Below, one piece after another: positions 1 through 6,864 of a stretch of 21,124 bases of DNA. Below the pieces are notes generated by a model. It saw nothing but the letters and a program-made list of their open reading frames with translations. It had not been told where the DNA came from and ran no database searches. A program made the translations under genes and the position numbers. How positions within the stretch are numbered: position 1 is the stretch's first letter; each line of letters opens with the position of its first letter. This DNA is from a virus, in IMG/VR virus record IMGVR_UViG_3300025646_000459, positions 1 through 21,124 of that record. One strand, 5' to 3'.

Positions 1-2
1 AT

Positions 3-263
3 GTGTTTTTGTATAATGTTGAGAAACGAGAACTTTGCTATTACACTGGACGATCTTTATCAGTTCGACGCACTATGGTCGATGGATTTGATCCAGATAA
101 ATCTTGGGTCAGAACTCTCAGGAAACCAGAAGAGTTTTTATCTGAAGTAATCTCATCCACTAAATTTAATGTAGAAACTATTGGTAATCACTTAACTACT
201 AAACCAAAGACTCCAACTGGGAGGATGACTTCCAAGCACATTCTCATCAAAGTTATTGCATGA
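3..263 (+). CDS. Conserved-looking hypothetical protein, probably 5'-truncated by the window edge
   Basis: This reading frame is open from the window edge to the TGA at 261-263. A GTG lies at position 3 and an ATG at 75, but the gene more likely starts upstream of the window, so I treat it as a C-terminal fragment. The visible part is about 86 residues, basic and soluble. It has a Trp-Val-Arg-Thr-Leu stretch, then a Pro-Glu-Glu-Phe-Leu segment, and ends in a hydrophobic KHILIKVIA tail. I recognise no domain. Its stop codon overlaps the start of the next small gene (ATGA), which supports the frame and places it in the same operon as RNase H. No function can be assigned. Confidence 0.55.
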   Translation: MFLYNVEKRELCYYTGRSLSVRRTMVDGFDPDKSWVRTLRKPEEFLSEVISSTKFNVETIGNHLTTKPKTPTGRMTSKHILIKVIA

Positions 264-418
264 ATGAAAAGTTACTAAATAAAAATGTAAGAGCAATGAT
301 AAGTGGGAGGAAAAAAGACTTGCAAAAGCCTGACTTCCACTTCGACAAATTAGTTTCCTTCTTCAAAAGAAACTATAGAGTGGAAGTCAAGATCTTCGTA
401 GAAGACAAACAAGACTAA
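260..418 (+). CDS. Small basic hypothetical protein (52 aa)
   Basis: This short gene starts with the ATG at 260-262, which overlaps the upstream TGA in an ATGA junction, and ends with TAA at 416-418. The 52-residue product starts MNEKLLNKNVRAM. It is rich in Lys and Arg in the first half and has an FDKLVSFFKRNYRVEVKIFV segment that looks like a helix followed by a beta strand. There are no cysteines and no membrane segment. The translational coupling to the gene before it and the sensible amino-acid composition are the evidence that it is real. I do not recognise a family. Small coupled genes of unknown role are common in T4-like replication operons. Confidence 0.6.
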   Translation: MNEKLLNKNVRAMISGRKKDLQKPDFHFDKLVSFFKRNYRVEVKIFVEDKQD

Positions 419-438
419 AAACTCTAAAGGAAAGAACC

Positions 439-675
439 ATGGGAAATCTATTACTTTTGCTTACTGTCTTTGCAGTAGGATTCGTTTTAATAGGATTATC
501 ATTTTTAGTTGGTATGGTTTTTGGATGGTTCGCAAATGAATATTTTAATCCAATTTCTAATCATGCATCCTCTGGCCATCCAGAAATGTATGATGAAAAT
601 GGAAACTATATTACCGAAGAATTAATTGCTGTACGTTTTGAGGAAGAGGACGAAGAAGATTACGAAGAGGATTAA
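439..675 (+). CDS. Small membrane protein with N-terminal transmembrane helix and acidic tail
   Basis: The 78-residue product opens with a strongly hydrophobic segment at about residues 4-32, with many Leu, Val, Phe and Gly. This should form one transmembrane helix. A polar middle (about 35-60, with MYDENGNYITEELIAV) follows, and then a very acidic C-terminus of Glu and Asp (about 67-78). An AAGGA Shine-Dalgarno element lies at 427-431, seven bases before the ATG. The protein most likely sits in the host inner membrane with one end exposed. The acidic tail could contact a basic or metal-binding partner, but that is inference. It lies just upstream of RNase H with a 3-base gap, so it is cotranscribed with replication genes. 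The family is unknown to me beyond resembling small cyanophage hypotheticals. Confidence 0.7.
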   Translation: MGNLLLLLTVFAVGFVLIGLSFLVGMVFGWFANEYFNPISNHASSGHPEMYDENGNYITEELIAVRFEEEDEEDYEED

Positions 676-678
676 TTT

Positions 679-1560
679 ATGATACTGGTCGATATGAATC
701 AGTGCATGATAAGTAATTTGATGATGCAAACTAGACTGAGTGACGGACTAGATGAAAATATGGTCCGTCACATGGTACTCACATCTCTCAAATCATACAA
801 GAAAAAATTTCATGCAGAGTATGGAAATTTAGTTCTTTGTTACGATAGCAAACACTATTGGAGGAAAGAAGTTTTTCCATACTATAAACAAAATCGAAAA
901 AAGGATAGAGAAAAGTCTTCATTTGATTGGCATCAAATCTTTGAAATTCTCAATAAAATTAGAGACGAAATCCGAGAAAATTTTCCATACATTGTAATGG
1001 AAATTTATGGAGCCGAAGCAGATGACATCATCGCAACTCTATCTAAGCACGTTACTGTGCAAAACATCAAAAGGCAAAAAGAAAATCTAAAAATCGAAAA
1101 GGTTTTAATTTTATCGGGGGACAAAGACTTTATTCAATTATCAAAGTATCCCTGTGTAACTCAATACAATCCTGTTCAAAAGAAGTATGTAAATGATGGA
1201 ATAGATCCTAAGTTATACATCAGAGAACATGTGATTAAAGGTGATAGATCAGATGGTATTCCAAATTTTTTATCCGAATCTGATACCTTTGTTTCGGGCA
1301 AAAGGCAACGACCTATCAGCAAAAAGAACATTGCAAAATGGATCAATGCGGAGCCAGAAACTTATTGCAATGAGCAACAGTTAATTAACTATCATCGCAA
1401 TCAAAAACTTATAGACCTAGCTTGTATCCCATCTGAAATCGAGGATAAAATTATTGCGGAGTACAACTTGTTAAATAGTAGTACACCAAATAAAATTTCA
1501 ATGAACTACTTCATTGAAAACAGGTTAGCATCATTATTAAATGAATTGGAGGATTTTTAA
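679..1560 (+). CDS. rnh: RNase H / 5'-3' exonuclease of the T4 Rnh (FEN-1-like) family
   Basis: At 293 residues this is close to T4 RNase H (about 305). T4-type RNase H removes RNA primers and a few adjacent DNA bases from lagging-strand fragments. The two-metal acidic cluster of the FEN-1/5'-nuclease fold is visible: Asp5 in the first strand (LVDMNQ), Asp56 (CYDSKHYWR), Glu113, Asp115 and Asp116 (GAEADDIIA), Asp148 and Asp150 (LSGDKDFIQL), and Asp189 and Asp192 (KGDRSDGIPN). The basic stretch at about residues 63-79 corresponds to the arch region that handles the 5' flap. The C-terminus ends ELEDF, which recalls T4 Rnh, where the tail region contacts gp32. The gene lies upstream of the gp33-gp59-gp32 block, as in T4. 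No key residue appears to be missing. Confidence 0.93.
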   Translation: MILVDMNQCMISNLMMQTRLSDGLDENMVRHMVLTSLKSYKKKFHAEYGNLVLCYDSKHYWRKEVFPYYKQNRKKDREKSSFDWHQIFEILNKIRDEIRENFPYIVMEIYGAEADDIIATLSKHVTVQNIKRQKENLKIEKVLILSGDKDFIQLSKYPCVTQYNPVQKKYVNDGIDPKLYIREHVIKGDRSDGIPNFLSESDTFVSGKRQRPISKKNIAKWINAEPETYCNEQQLINYHRNQKLIDLACIPSEIEDKIIAEYNLLNSSTPNKISMNYFIENRLASLLNELEDF

Positions 1561-1563
1561 CTC

Positions 1564-2016
1564 ATGGCTGAACTACCAGTAGAAAGACTTCTTCTATCAG
1601 AAGTCCTACAAAAAGTATCGAATGCAAAAACGAAAAAGGAAAAGATTGATCTGCTACACAAGTATAAAACTCCAGCACTTCAATCAATTCTAATTTGGAA
1701 CTTTGATGAAAGTGTAGTTACTCTTCTACCAGATGGCGAAGTTCCCTATACACCAAATGAAGCTCCAATAGATACAGAACACACACGATTGATTCATGAA
1801 TATCGTATTCTGTATAATTTCGTAAAGGGTGGAAATGATGGTCTTGCAAACAATAAGCGAGAGACCATGTTCATTCAATTACTAGAAAGTCTTCATCAAG
1901 ACGAAGCTAAAGTTCTCTGTATGGTAAAGGATAAAACTTTAGGTAAGAAATATAAGATTACCAGAGCATGTATCGAAGAAGCCTATCCAGAGATTAAGTG
2001 GGGAAATAGGTCGTGA
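1564..2016 (+). CDS. Conserved T4-like cyanophage protein of unknown function (DUF6433-like)
   Basis: The 150-residue soluble protein has an amphipathic helical N-terminus (LLLSEVLQKVSNAKTKKEK), a central region with LIWNFDESVVTLLPDGEVPY, and a conserved-looking HTRLIHEYRILYNFVKGG segment. It ends with KITRACIEEAYPEIKWG. The overall pattern matches a family I recall as near-universal in marine T4-like phages and often labelled DUF6433; this assignment comes from memory. No catalytic motif is evident. It occupies roughly the place where T4 has dsbA, between rnh and 33, but the sequence does not look like DsbA. A 3-base gap separates it from RNase H and a 1-base gap from the next gene. Its function is unknown, and a replication or transcription role is only suggested by context. 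Confidence 0.75.
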   Translation: MAELPVERLLLSEVLQKVSNAKTKKEKIDLLHKYKTPALQSILIWNFDESVVTLLPDGEVPYTPNEAPIDTEHTRLIHEYRILYNFVKGGNDGLANNKRETMFIQLLESLHQDEAKVLCMVKDKTLGKKYKITRACIEEAYPEIKWGNRS

Positions 2017-2017
2017 C

Positions 2018-2275
2018 ATGTGTAAAATTGTACATCAAGACTGCAACAGGGATTTAGCAAAGGATAAGTCCCTCCCACTAAATTCATATCTGGTTACGTA
2101 TGTACTTGACAACGACACCAAATATGATATAGTAGTATGTAACAAGCGAGCCCAGATCTTCGACATATACTGGGACAAGTATAGAGAAGGTCTGAAGGAC
2201 ATTCGCTGGACTGATGGTAAAGTCAACCCCAAGCTATGGGGTGTTGAACCAAAACAACCTAAAAAGAAAAAATAA
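2018..2275 (+). CDS. Small hypothetical protein with lysine-rich tail (85 aa)
   Basis: The ATG at 2018 follows the upstream TGA by one base. The 85-residue product has a beta-rich middle (LNSYLVTYVLDNDTKYDIVV), a DIYWDKYREGLKDIRWT segment typical of a short conserved cyanophage family, and a C-terminal KQPKKKK tail that could bind nucleic acid. Cysteines occur at residues 2, 9 and 41, but they are not spaced as a zinc site. No function is known to me. The gene also contains a good sigma70 promoter sequence (2106-2133) that could serve thyX downstream. It is translated within the replication operon. Confidence 0.7.
   Translation: MCKIVHQDCNRDLAKDKSLPLNSYLVTYVLDNDTKYDIVVCNKRAQIFDIYWDKYREGLKDIRWTDGKVNPKLWGVEPKQPKKKK
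2106..2133 (+). promoter_or_regulatory. Candidate internal sigma70 promoter upstream of thyX
   Basis: A perfect -35 box TTGACA (2106-2111) and a -10 box TATAGT (2128-2133) are separated by 16 bases. The expected start is near 2140, inside the preceding gene and about 138 bases before thyX. It would let the host polymerase transcribe thyX, phoH and the genes downstream separately. It lies in coding sequence, so chance occurrence is possible. Confidence 0.4.
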
Positions 2276-2277
2276 TT

Positions 2278-2940
2278 ATGAGCAATGTTTTTTTGATTTC
2301 GTTAAGCCAAGGAGCTGGTAAACTAGAAGGTAAAACTGCACAAGAAGTAATTACCTATACTGCTCGTGTAAGTAACCCATCAAACCAAGAAAATTTTGAC
2401 ACCGCATCTGGTCTTCTTCGTTATTGCATTCGTGAAAATCATTGGAGTATTTTTGAACAGGCTGATATGACTCTAGAGATTAACACTACTAGAGGAATAG
2501 CGGCGCAAATTTTACGTCACCGTTCATTTACATTTCAGGAATTTTCACAACGGTATGCTGACACAAAACTTCTGCTCGATAAACCTTCAATTCCAGATCT
2601 TCGTCGTCAAGATACTAAAAATCGTCAAAACTCAATTGATGACATTAGTGATTATGTGAAGCTTCGTATGCAAGGTGAAATTGCAGAATACTTTGAGCAG
2701 GGTCAACAATTATATGATTCGTTACTCAAGCAAGGTGTGGCAAAAGAATGTGCAAGATTTGTACTTCCACTAGCAACACCAACTCGGATTTACATGAAAG
2801 GATCCTGCCGTTCATGGATTCATTATATTAATCTTCGATCTTCAAATGGAACTCAAAAGGAACACATGGATATTGCAAATGAATGCAAAGATGTGTTCAA
2901 GACTTGTTTTCCAGATGTTGCAACTGCACTAGAGTGGTAA
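2278..2940 (+). CDS. thyX: FAD-dependent thymidylate synthase
   Basis: ThyX makes dTMP from dUMP using methylene-tetrahydrofolate, NADPH and FAD, and so supplies thymidine for phage DNA. The ThyX signature RHRxxSxxxxSxRY is visible at residues 80-93: RHRSFTFQEFSQRY. Upstream, the SNPSNQENF and HWSIFEQADMTLEI segments match the usual family order. Downstream, ARFVLPLATPTRIYMKG and SWIHYINLRSSNGTQKEH correspond to the dUMP-binding half with its conserved Arg and Gln. The length of 220 residues is normal for ThyX, which works as a homotetramer. It replaces the unrelated ThyA (td) of T4, a common swap in cyanophages. It is preceded by a 2-base gap and followed by a small gene with its own strong ribosome site. 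Confidence 0.96.
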   Translation: MSNVFLISLSQGAGKLEGKTAQEVITYTARVSNPSNQENFDTASGLLRYCIRENHWSIFEQADMTLEINTTRGIAAQILRHRSFTFQEFSQRYADTKLLLDKPSIPDLRRQDTKNRQNSIDDISDYVKLRMQGEIAEYFEQGQQLYDSLLKQGVAKECARFVLPLATPTRIYMKGSCRSWIHYINLRSSNGTQKEHMDIANECKDVFKTCFPDVATALEW

Positions 2941-2958
2941 TTACCAGGAGGAATAAAT

Positions 2959-3192
2959 TTGCCAACTTATAGATTTAAAGATAATACCACTGGTGAAGAA
3001 TTTGAGAAGTGGATGTATATGGCTGAACGAGAGCCATACCTAAAAGAAAACCCACACATCACCCAAGTTCCGACAGGAATGTATTCTATTAGTGAGGTTG
3101 GGGACTGGAAAAATTCTAAAGTCCCTGGCTCATTCAAAGATGTGTTAGGTCGCATCAAAAAATCATATCCAAACTCCACTTTTGAAGTATGA
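2959..3192 (+). CDS. Small FmdB-like protein lacking the zinc-ribbon cysteines (TTG start)
   Basis: The start is a TTG at 2959-2961, fixed by a full AGGAGG Shine-Dalgarno at 2946-2951 with a 7-base spacer. The 77-residue product begins MPTYRFKDNTTGEEFEKWM, which recalls the MPTYxY...GxxFE opening of FmdB-type zinc ribbons. There is not one cysteine, so it cannot form the CxxC...CxxC metal site. Related Cys-less versions are, to my memory, common in T4-like cyanophages. The function is unknown. Its TGA overlaps the phoH ATG (ATGA), so the two are translationally coupled. The combination of a rare start codon and a perfect ribosome site may set a fixed expression level. Confidence 0.75.
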   Translation: MPTYRFKDNTTGEEFEKWMYMAEREPYLKENPHITQVPTGMYSISEVGDWKNSKVPGSFKDVLGRIKKSYPNSTFEV

Positions 3193-3944
3193 CAAGTTCC
3201 CGCAGAAAGAAAACCGACACAACATTCGCAGACGTACCTGCTAAGAAAATGAGACGTAAAAAGCCCATTGATTCTGAGCACATGAAGGATATTCAACCTT
3301 TGACGCCAGCTCAGGAAAAAGTATTTGATGAATACTCCAGCGGAAAGAATCTTTTCCTATATGGAGCAGCGGGAACAGGTAAAACATTCGTTAGCTTATA
3401 TCTAGCTCTTCAGGATGTTTTTAATGAGAGGACTCCATATGAAAAAATCTATATGGTTCGTTCTCTAGTTTCCACAAGAGAAATTGGTTTCCTTCCAGGG
3501 GACCATGAAGATAAATCAAGTCTTTACCAGATTCCATATAAGAATATGGTAAAGTACATGTTTGAAATGCCTGATGATGCATCATTTGAAATGCTATATG
3601 GCAATCTAAAAAATCAAGGAACTATTAGTTTCTGGTCTACTTCATTCATTCGTGGCACAACACTAGATGATGCAATTATCATTGTGGATGAAAGTCAGAA
3701 CTTAAATTTCCATGAACTAGATTCTATCATTACTCGTGTTGGCCAAAATTCTAAGATTATTTTCTGTGGTGATGTTCAGCAAACTGACCTTATAAAGACT
3801 AATGAACGGAATGGTATTTTGAACTTCATGAGCATTCTACAAACCATGGAAGAGTTTTCTATGGTAGAATTTGGAATCGAAGACATTGTACGTTCTGGTC
3901 TAATCAGAAGCTATCTAATTAGTAAATTGAATTTGGGATTCTGA
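3189..3944 (+). CDS. phoH: PhoH-like P-loop ATPase
   Basis: PhoH-family proteins are RecA/helicase-like NTPases, frequent in marine phages. A role in phosphate stress or RNA metabolism has been proposed but is not settled. Walker A is GAAGTGKT at residues 59-66 and Walker B is IIIVDE at 163-168, followed by SQN. The PhoH-typical MVRSLVSTREIGFLPGD lies at 89-105 and FCGDVQQTD at 192-200. A basic N-terminal extension (residues 1-27, with RRKKTD and KKMRRKK) may bind RNA. The length is 251 residues. The ATG is shared with the preceding stop. One base separates it from the nuclease gene that follows, so PhoH is made together with the replication proteins. Confidence 0.93.
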   Translation: MTSSRRKKTDTTFADVPAKKMRRKKPIDSEHMKDIQPLTPAQEKVFDEYSSGKNLFLYGAAGTGKTFVSLYLALQDVFNERTPYEKIYMVRSLVSTREIGFLPGDHEDKSSLYQIPYKNMVKYMFEMPDDASFEMLYGNLKNQGTISFWSTSFIRGTTLDDAIIIVDESQNLNFHELDSIITRVGQNSKIIFCGDVQQTDLIKTNERNGILNFMSILQTMEEFSMVEFGIEDIVRSGLIRSYLISKLNLGF

Positions 3945-3945
3945 C

Positions 3946-4623
3946 GTGTTTGTACATTTAGATCATGCTCCGCTGATTGATTTAGAAGCTATAACCTCAG
4001 ATAGCGGAAGGTTATATGTTACTCCAGATGGTAACAAATATCCTTCCGTTACTACTGTTATTGGTGCAACTTCAAAAAAATCTATTCTAGAATGGAGAAA
4101 ACGAGTAGGGGAAAAGGAAGCAAATAGAATTTCTTCTAGAGCTGCTTCTCGTGGTACATATCTTCACTCTATGAATGAAGATTACCTAAATAATATATTC
4201 AATGAAGAGAAGTACAAGGATAAAGTACTTCCATTGTTCATGTTTAAACATTTAAAGCCCTTCCTAAACAAGATTAATAATATTCATGTTTTAGAAGGTG
4301 CTTTATATAGCGATAGACTAAAACTTGCTGGACGAGTTGACTGCATTGCAGAATACGAAAATGAACTAGCAATTATAGACTTTAAAAGTTCCACTGAACC
4401 CAAGAAGAGAGAGTGGATTGAAAATTACATTGCTCAGGAATGTGCATATGCAATGATGTATTATGAACGTACTGGCATTAAAGTAAAAAAACTTGTGACT
4501 TTAATCGCCTGCGAAGATGGAGAAATTCAAGTCTTCCAGGAGTACGATATTATGAAATATATGAATGTTTTGATGGAATACATTAAAGAATGGAACACCC
4601 AAAATTCTATGTCACTTCAATAA
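3946..4623 (+). CDS. PD-(D/E)XK (RecB/Cas4-like) exonuclease
   Basis: The start is GTG at 3946, one base after the phoH stop. The 225-residue protein carries the RecB-family nuclease core: a conserved SRGTYLHSM helix near residues 68-76 with His74, Glu117 in LEGALYS, Asp132 in GRVDCIAEY, Asp145 and Lys147 in AIIDFKSS (the D...ExK-type motif), and AQECAYAMMYYE at 163-174, which matches the Q-x-x-x-Y motif. These should coordinate the catalytic metal. Such single-domain nucleases in T4-like cyanophages are commonly labelled exonuclease. A role in recombination or host DNA breakdown is likely but not shown here. The N-terminal SVTTVIGATSKKSILEW segment is typical of this phage subgroup. It overlaps gp33 by one base. 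Confidence 0.88.
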   Translation: MFVHLDHAPLIDLEAITSDSGRLYVTPDGNKYPSVTTVIGATSKKSILEWRKRVGEKEANRISSRAASRGTYLHSMNEDYLNNIFNEEKYKDKVLPLFMFKHLKPFLNKINNIHVLEGALYSDRLKLAGRVDCIAEYENELAIIDFKSSTEPKKREWIENYIAQECAYAMMYYERTGIKVKKLVTLIACEDGEIQVFQEYDIMKYMNVLMEYIKEWNTQNSMSLQ

Positions 4624-4961
4624 TGAATTCAGATAAACAACTCAAAAAAAACGGAAAGGGTCCAATACGAAACGACTCGTTTTATAAACATACCCCTCAA
4701 GCCACTGAATCATTTGATGAAATTATTGAGAATAAATTTATGACAGCATCTAAATTTTCCATGGAAGTGGAAGAAATTGTTAAGACAAATCATGGTGGAC
4801 TTAGTTATATTGACGCAATATTAGTATATTGTGAACAACATAGTATTGAATTAGAAAGTGTATCTAAACTAATCTCTAAGCCACTTAAAGAAAAACTTAA
4901 AGTTGATGCTCAGCGTATGAACTTTATGAAAAAAACTTCTCGTGCAAGACTTCCTCTATGA
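4623..4961 (+). CDS. 33: Late-promoter transcription co-activator gp33
   Basis: In T4, gp33 binds the host RNA polymerase beta flap and links it to the sliding clamp gp45 during late transcription, acting with the sigma-like gp55. I place the start at the ATG at 4623-4625, which forms a TAATG overlap with the upstream stop. It gives 112 residues, the same length as T4 gp33. An upstream in-frame ATG at 4590 would add 11 residues and overlap the nuclease by 34 bases. The core FMTASKFSMEVEEIV, SYIDAILVYCEQHSIELESV and DAQRMNFMKKTSRARLPL regions match gp33, with the C-terminal basic-hydrophobic tail that in T4 contacts the clamp. The gene order nuclease-33-59 and the late promoters at 8531-8572 fit. 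It overlaps gp59 by ATGA. Confidence 0.85.
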   Translation: MNSDKQLKKNGKGPIRNDSFYKHTPQATESFDEIIENKFMTASKFSMEVEEIVKTNHGGLSYIDAILVYCEQHSIELESVSKLISKPLKEKLKVDAQRMNFMKKTSRARLPL

Positions 4962-5545
4962 ATGGGTTTGAAGTTTATAAACTTTACCTTGCAATAAAAT
5001 TACACTTTACTTCAGATAGCTATAACTATTTTACCTTTAACGGAAAAACAAGAACTACTCTTCAATCTTTTGAAAAACGAAGAGACAAATATTTTTTTAA
5101 AAAGTTAGCTACAAAATTCAATCAAGATGAATTAATTCAGTATTTTGTAGCGCACTTTGTTCAAAATGGAGATACTTGGATTGGAGATATTTCTAAAATA
5201 GAAAATTCTTCAGTCTATAATAATTGGATAAAGAAAATTCAAAGTATGAGTTTTGTGTTCTCAAATGATTTAGATGTATTATTAACTGATAATTCATTTG
5301 AAGATTTATTTAAAGTCATAAATACTCATCCTCCAATTATAAAGCAGTATCTATCAAGTCGTATAAGTTTAGAAACGCTGGTTATTCTTAACCAACTGTT
5401 AAACTTTATCAAGGACTTTGATAAATCAATTAATGATCCAATAGTTTGGCCAGACATTAAAAAGAAGGTGTTGAAATACGAACCTTTTCTTTCTTTGGAC
5501 AAACCTAAATATAAGCAGATAGTTTTGTCGAAGGTTTCTAGCTGA
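4958..5545 (+). CDS. 59: Replicative helicase loader gp59
   Basis: gp59 loads the gp41 helicase onto forked, gp32-coated DNA. The 195-residue protein begins MNGFEVYKLYLAIKLHFTSD and continues YNYFTFNGKTRTTLQSFEKR, the hallmark N-terminus of the family. FFKKLATKF and ELIQYFVAHFVQNGDTWIGD follow. The C-terminal half is all-helical with many Lys and hydrophobic residues (about 110-190), which fits the two-domain helical fold. T4 gp59 is 217 residues, so this is slightly shorter. The start overlaps the gp33 stop (ATGA). The end forms a TGATG overlap with DUF1825, an insertion between 59 and 32 relative to T4. The assignment is firm from N-terminal motif and synteny together. Confidence 0.9.
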   Translation: MNGFEVYKLYLAIKLHFTSDSYNYFTFNGKTRTTLQSFEKRRDKYFFKKLATKFNQDELIQYFVAHFVQNGDTWIGDISKIENSSVYNNWIKKIQSMSFVFSNDLDVLLTDNSFEDLFKVINTHPPIIKQYLSSRISLETLVILNQLLNFIKDFDKSINDPIVWPDIKKKVLKYEPFLSLDKPKYKQIVLSKVSS

Positions 5546-5880
5546 TGTCGTTTTTTGAACAAGATCTAATTCGTGATGAATTAACGGAAATGACACAATT
5601 GTATCATGAAATTGCTGCAATTATGTATAGTCCACATGAAAAATCTGAAGAAACTCGTAGAGATTGTTTAGATAAATTGAACAGACTTGTAGAACTTCAA
5701 GAGCTTCTCTATTTCAGAGCAAAGTATTCTAGCGATGAGGAAGCTGAAGAATTTGTTAGTATGTTACGAGCATCTGCTACATTCCTTGGGGTGCCTCCAG
5801 AAGTTGATGTGTCACAAATCTTCACCCACATGAAGGAAGACATCATCCGAGCCAAGGAGGCACTTGACAAATCTCTCTGA
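5545..5880 (+). CDS. DUF1825-family protein, of cyanobacterial type
   Basis: The 111-residue, fully helical protein begins MSFFEQDLIRDELTEMTQLY. It has a central LDKLNRLVELQELLYFRAKYSSD and ends with SATFLGVPPEVDVSQIFTHM followed by a Lys/Glu helix. This pattern (an MSFF start, a LERLLEKQQxLYxR-like core, and a FLGxPPEVD motif) matches the DUF1825 family, found in cyanobacterial genomes and in their T4-like phages. The biochemical role is unknown. It is coupled to gp59 by a TGATG overlap and lies just before the gp32 promoter, whose -35 box is inside this gene's last codons. The family assignment is from memory. If correct, it is one of the best indications of a cyanobacterial host. Confidence 0.8.
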   Translation: MSFFEQDLIRDELTEMTQLYHEIAAIMYSPHEKSEETRRDCLDKLNRLVELQELLYFRAKYSSDEEAEEFVSMLRASATFLGVPPEVDVSQIFTHMKEDIIRAKEALDKSL

Positions 5881-5892
5881 TCCTGCTATGAT
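5864..5892 (+). promoter_or_regulatory. Consensus sigma70 promoter for gp32
   Basis: A perfect TTGACA (5864-5869) lies 17 bases before TATGAT (5887-5892). Transcription should start near 5899, giving a leader of roughly 55 bases before the gp32 ATG. The -35 box overlaps the end of the DUF1825 gene. A dedicated strong promoter fits the very high gp32 levels needed to coat single-stranded DNA. Confidence 0.8.
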
Positions 5893-5899
5893 ATTCTCA

Positions 5900-5937
5900 T
5901 GGGTTGGGGTCCACAAGCCAAATCCATTTAATCCAAC
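5900..5937 (+). promoter_or_regulatory. Possible pseudoknot in the gp32 leader
   Basis: By hand-folding, TGGGTT (5900-5905) can pair with AATCCA (5921-5926), with one G-U pair. Bases from the enclosed loop, GGGT (5907-5910), can pair with ATCC (5931-5934), also with one G-U, giving an H-type pseudoknot. A competing stem, GTTGG (5903-5907) with CCAAC (5933-5937), also exists. T4 gene 32 mRNA has a leader pseudoknot that nucleates gp32 binding for translational self-repression, so this may be its counterpart. The stems are short and unverified. Confidence 0.3.
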
Positions 5938-5954
5938 AAATACGGAGAATCCAC

Positions 5955-6857
5955 ATGTCTTTTGCAACACTAAAGCGTAACTCAACTAACTCATTTGACA
6001 AGCTAACCCAAGAAATCGAAAAGATGTCTATCACAGAAGGAGGTGCAGACGAAAGGTTCTGGAAGCCTGAGATGGATAAGTCAGGTAACGGGTATGCTGT
6101 AATTCGTTTTCTACCAGCTCCTGAGGGCGAAGATGTACCTTGGGCCAAAGTCTGGAGCCATGCTTTCCAAGGTCCTGGTGGCTGGTATATTGAAAACTCT
6201 TTAACCACACTCAACAAGAAAGATCCTGTAGGTGATCTAAACCGTCAACTCTGGAACAGCGGTAGCGAGCACGACAAAGAAATTGCCCGCAAACAGAAGC
6301 GTAAGCTAACCTACTACACCAACATCTATGTAATCAAAGATCCTGCTCACCCAGAAAACGAAGGCAAGGTGTTCCTTTATAAGTTTGGCAAGAAGATTTT
6401 TGATAAGATCACTGAAGCTATGCAGCCAGCATTTATTGATGAGAAACCAATCAATCCTTTTGATTTCTGGACTGGTGCTGATTTTAAACTGAAGCTTCGT
6501 AAAGTTGATGGTTATTGGAACTATGACAAGTCTGAATTTGCAACCCCTGGAATTCTAGGTGATTTTGATGATGATAAGCTAGAGCAAATCTATTCAAAGG
6601 CTTATAGCCTAGCTCAGTTCTCTGCAGATGATAACTTCAAAACTTACGAAGAACTAGCCAAGCGTTTGAATGATGTTCTAAACTCAAAGCCAGTTGTACG
6701 TATTGATCGTGAAACTTATGAAGATGAGGAGTCTGTAAATGAAAACGTCGCTACTTTTGCTTCTACTTCCACTCCTTCCTTCTCTTCTCGTTCTAGTAGC
6801 ACTGAAGATGAAGATGACACTCTCAGCTACTTTGCACGACTAGCTGAAGAAGACTGA
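5955..6857 (+). CDS. 32: Single-stranded DNA-binding protein gp32
   Basis: gp32 coats single-stranded DNA and organises replication, recombination and repair. The start is ATG 5955, with GGAG at 5944-5947; an upstream in-frame ATG at 5904 would fall inside the leader. The 300-residue protein (T4: 301) has an N-terminal LKRNST close to the basic LAST motif for cooperativity, a core with aromatic residues (WSHAFQGPGGWY, KRKLTYYTNIYVIKDPAHP, VFLYKFGKKIFDKI) for base stacking, and a Ser-rich linker. The acidic tail (EDEDDTLSYFARLAEED) would recruit gp59 and other partners. There is no cysteine anywhere, so the Zn site of T4 gp32 is absent. It is monocistronic between a consensus promoter and a strong terminator. 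Confidence 0.95.
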   Translation: MSFATLKRNSTNSFDKLTQEIEKMSITEGGADERFWKPEMDKSGNGYAVIRFLPAPEGEDVPWAKVWSHAFQGPGGWYIENSLTTLNKKDPVGDLNRQLWNSGSEHDKEIARKQKRKLTYYTNIYVIKDPAHPENEGKVFLYKFGKKIFDKITEAMQPAFIDEKPINPFDFWTGADFKLKLRKVDGYWNYDKSEFATPGILGDFDDDKLEQIYSKAYSLAQFSADDNFKTYEELAKRLNDVLNSKPVVRIDRETYEDEESVNENVATFASTSTPSFSSRSSSTEDEDDTLSYFARLAEED

Positions 6858-6864
6858 TAATATT

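Noticed and set aside
1-150. ATG-started 49-codon frame at the left edge
   Set aside because: The overlapping frame ending at 263 is longer, has more protein-like composition and is coupled by ATGA to the next gene; the 49-codon frame ends inside it without a partner.
4590-4622. Upstream ATG for gp33 adding 11 residues
   Set aside because: It would overlap the nuclease gene by 34 bases, whereas ATG 4623 gives a TAATG junction and exactly the T4 length of 112 residues.
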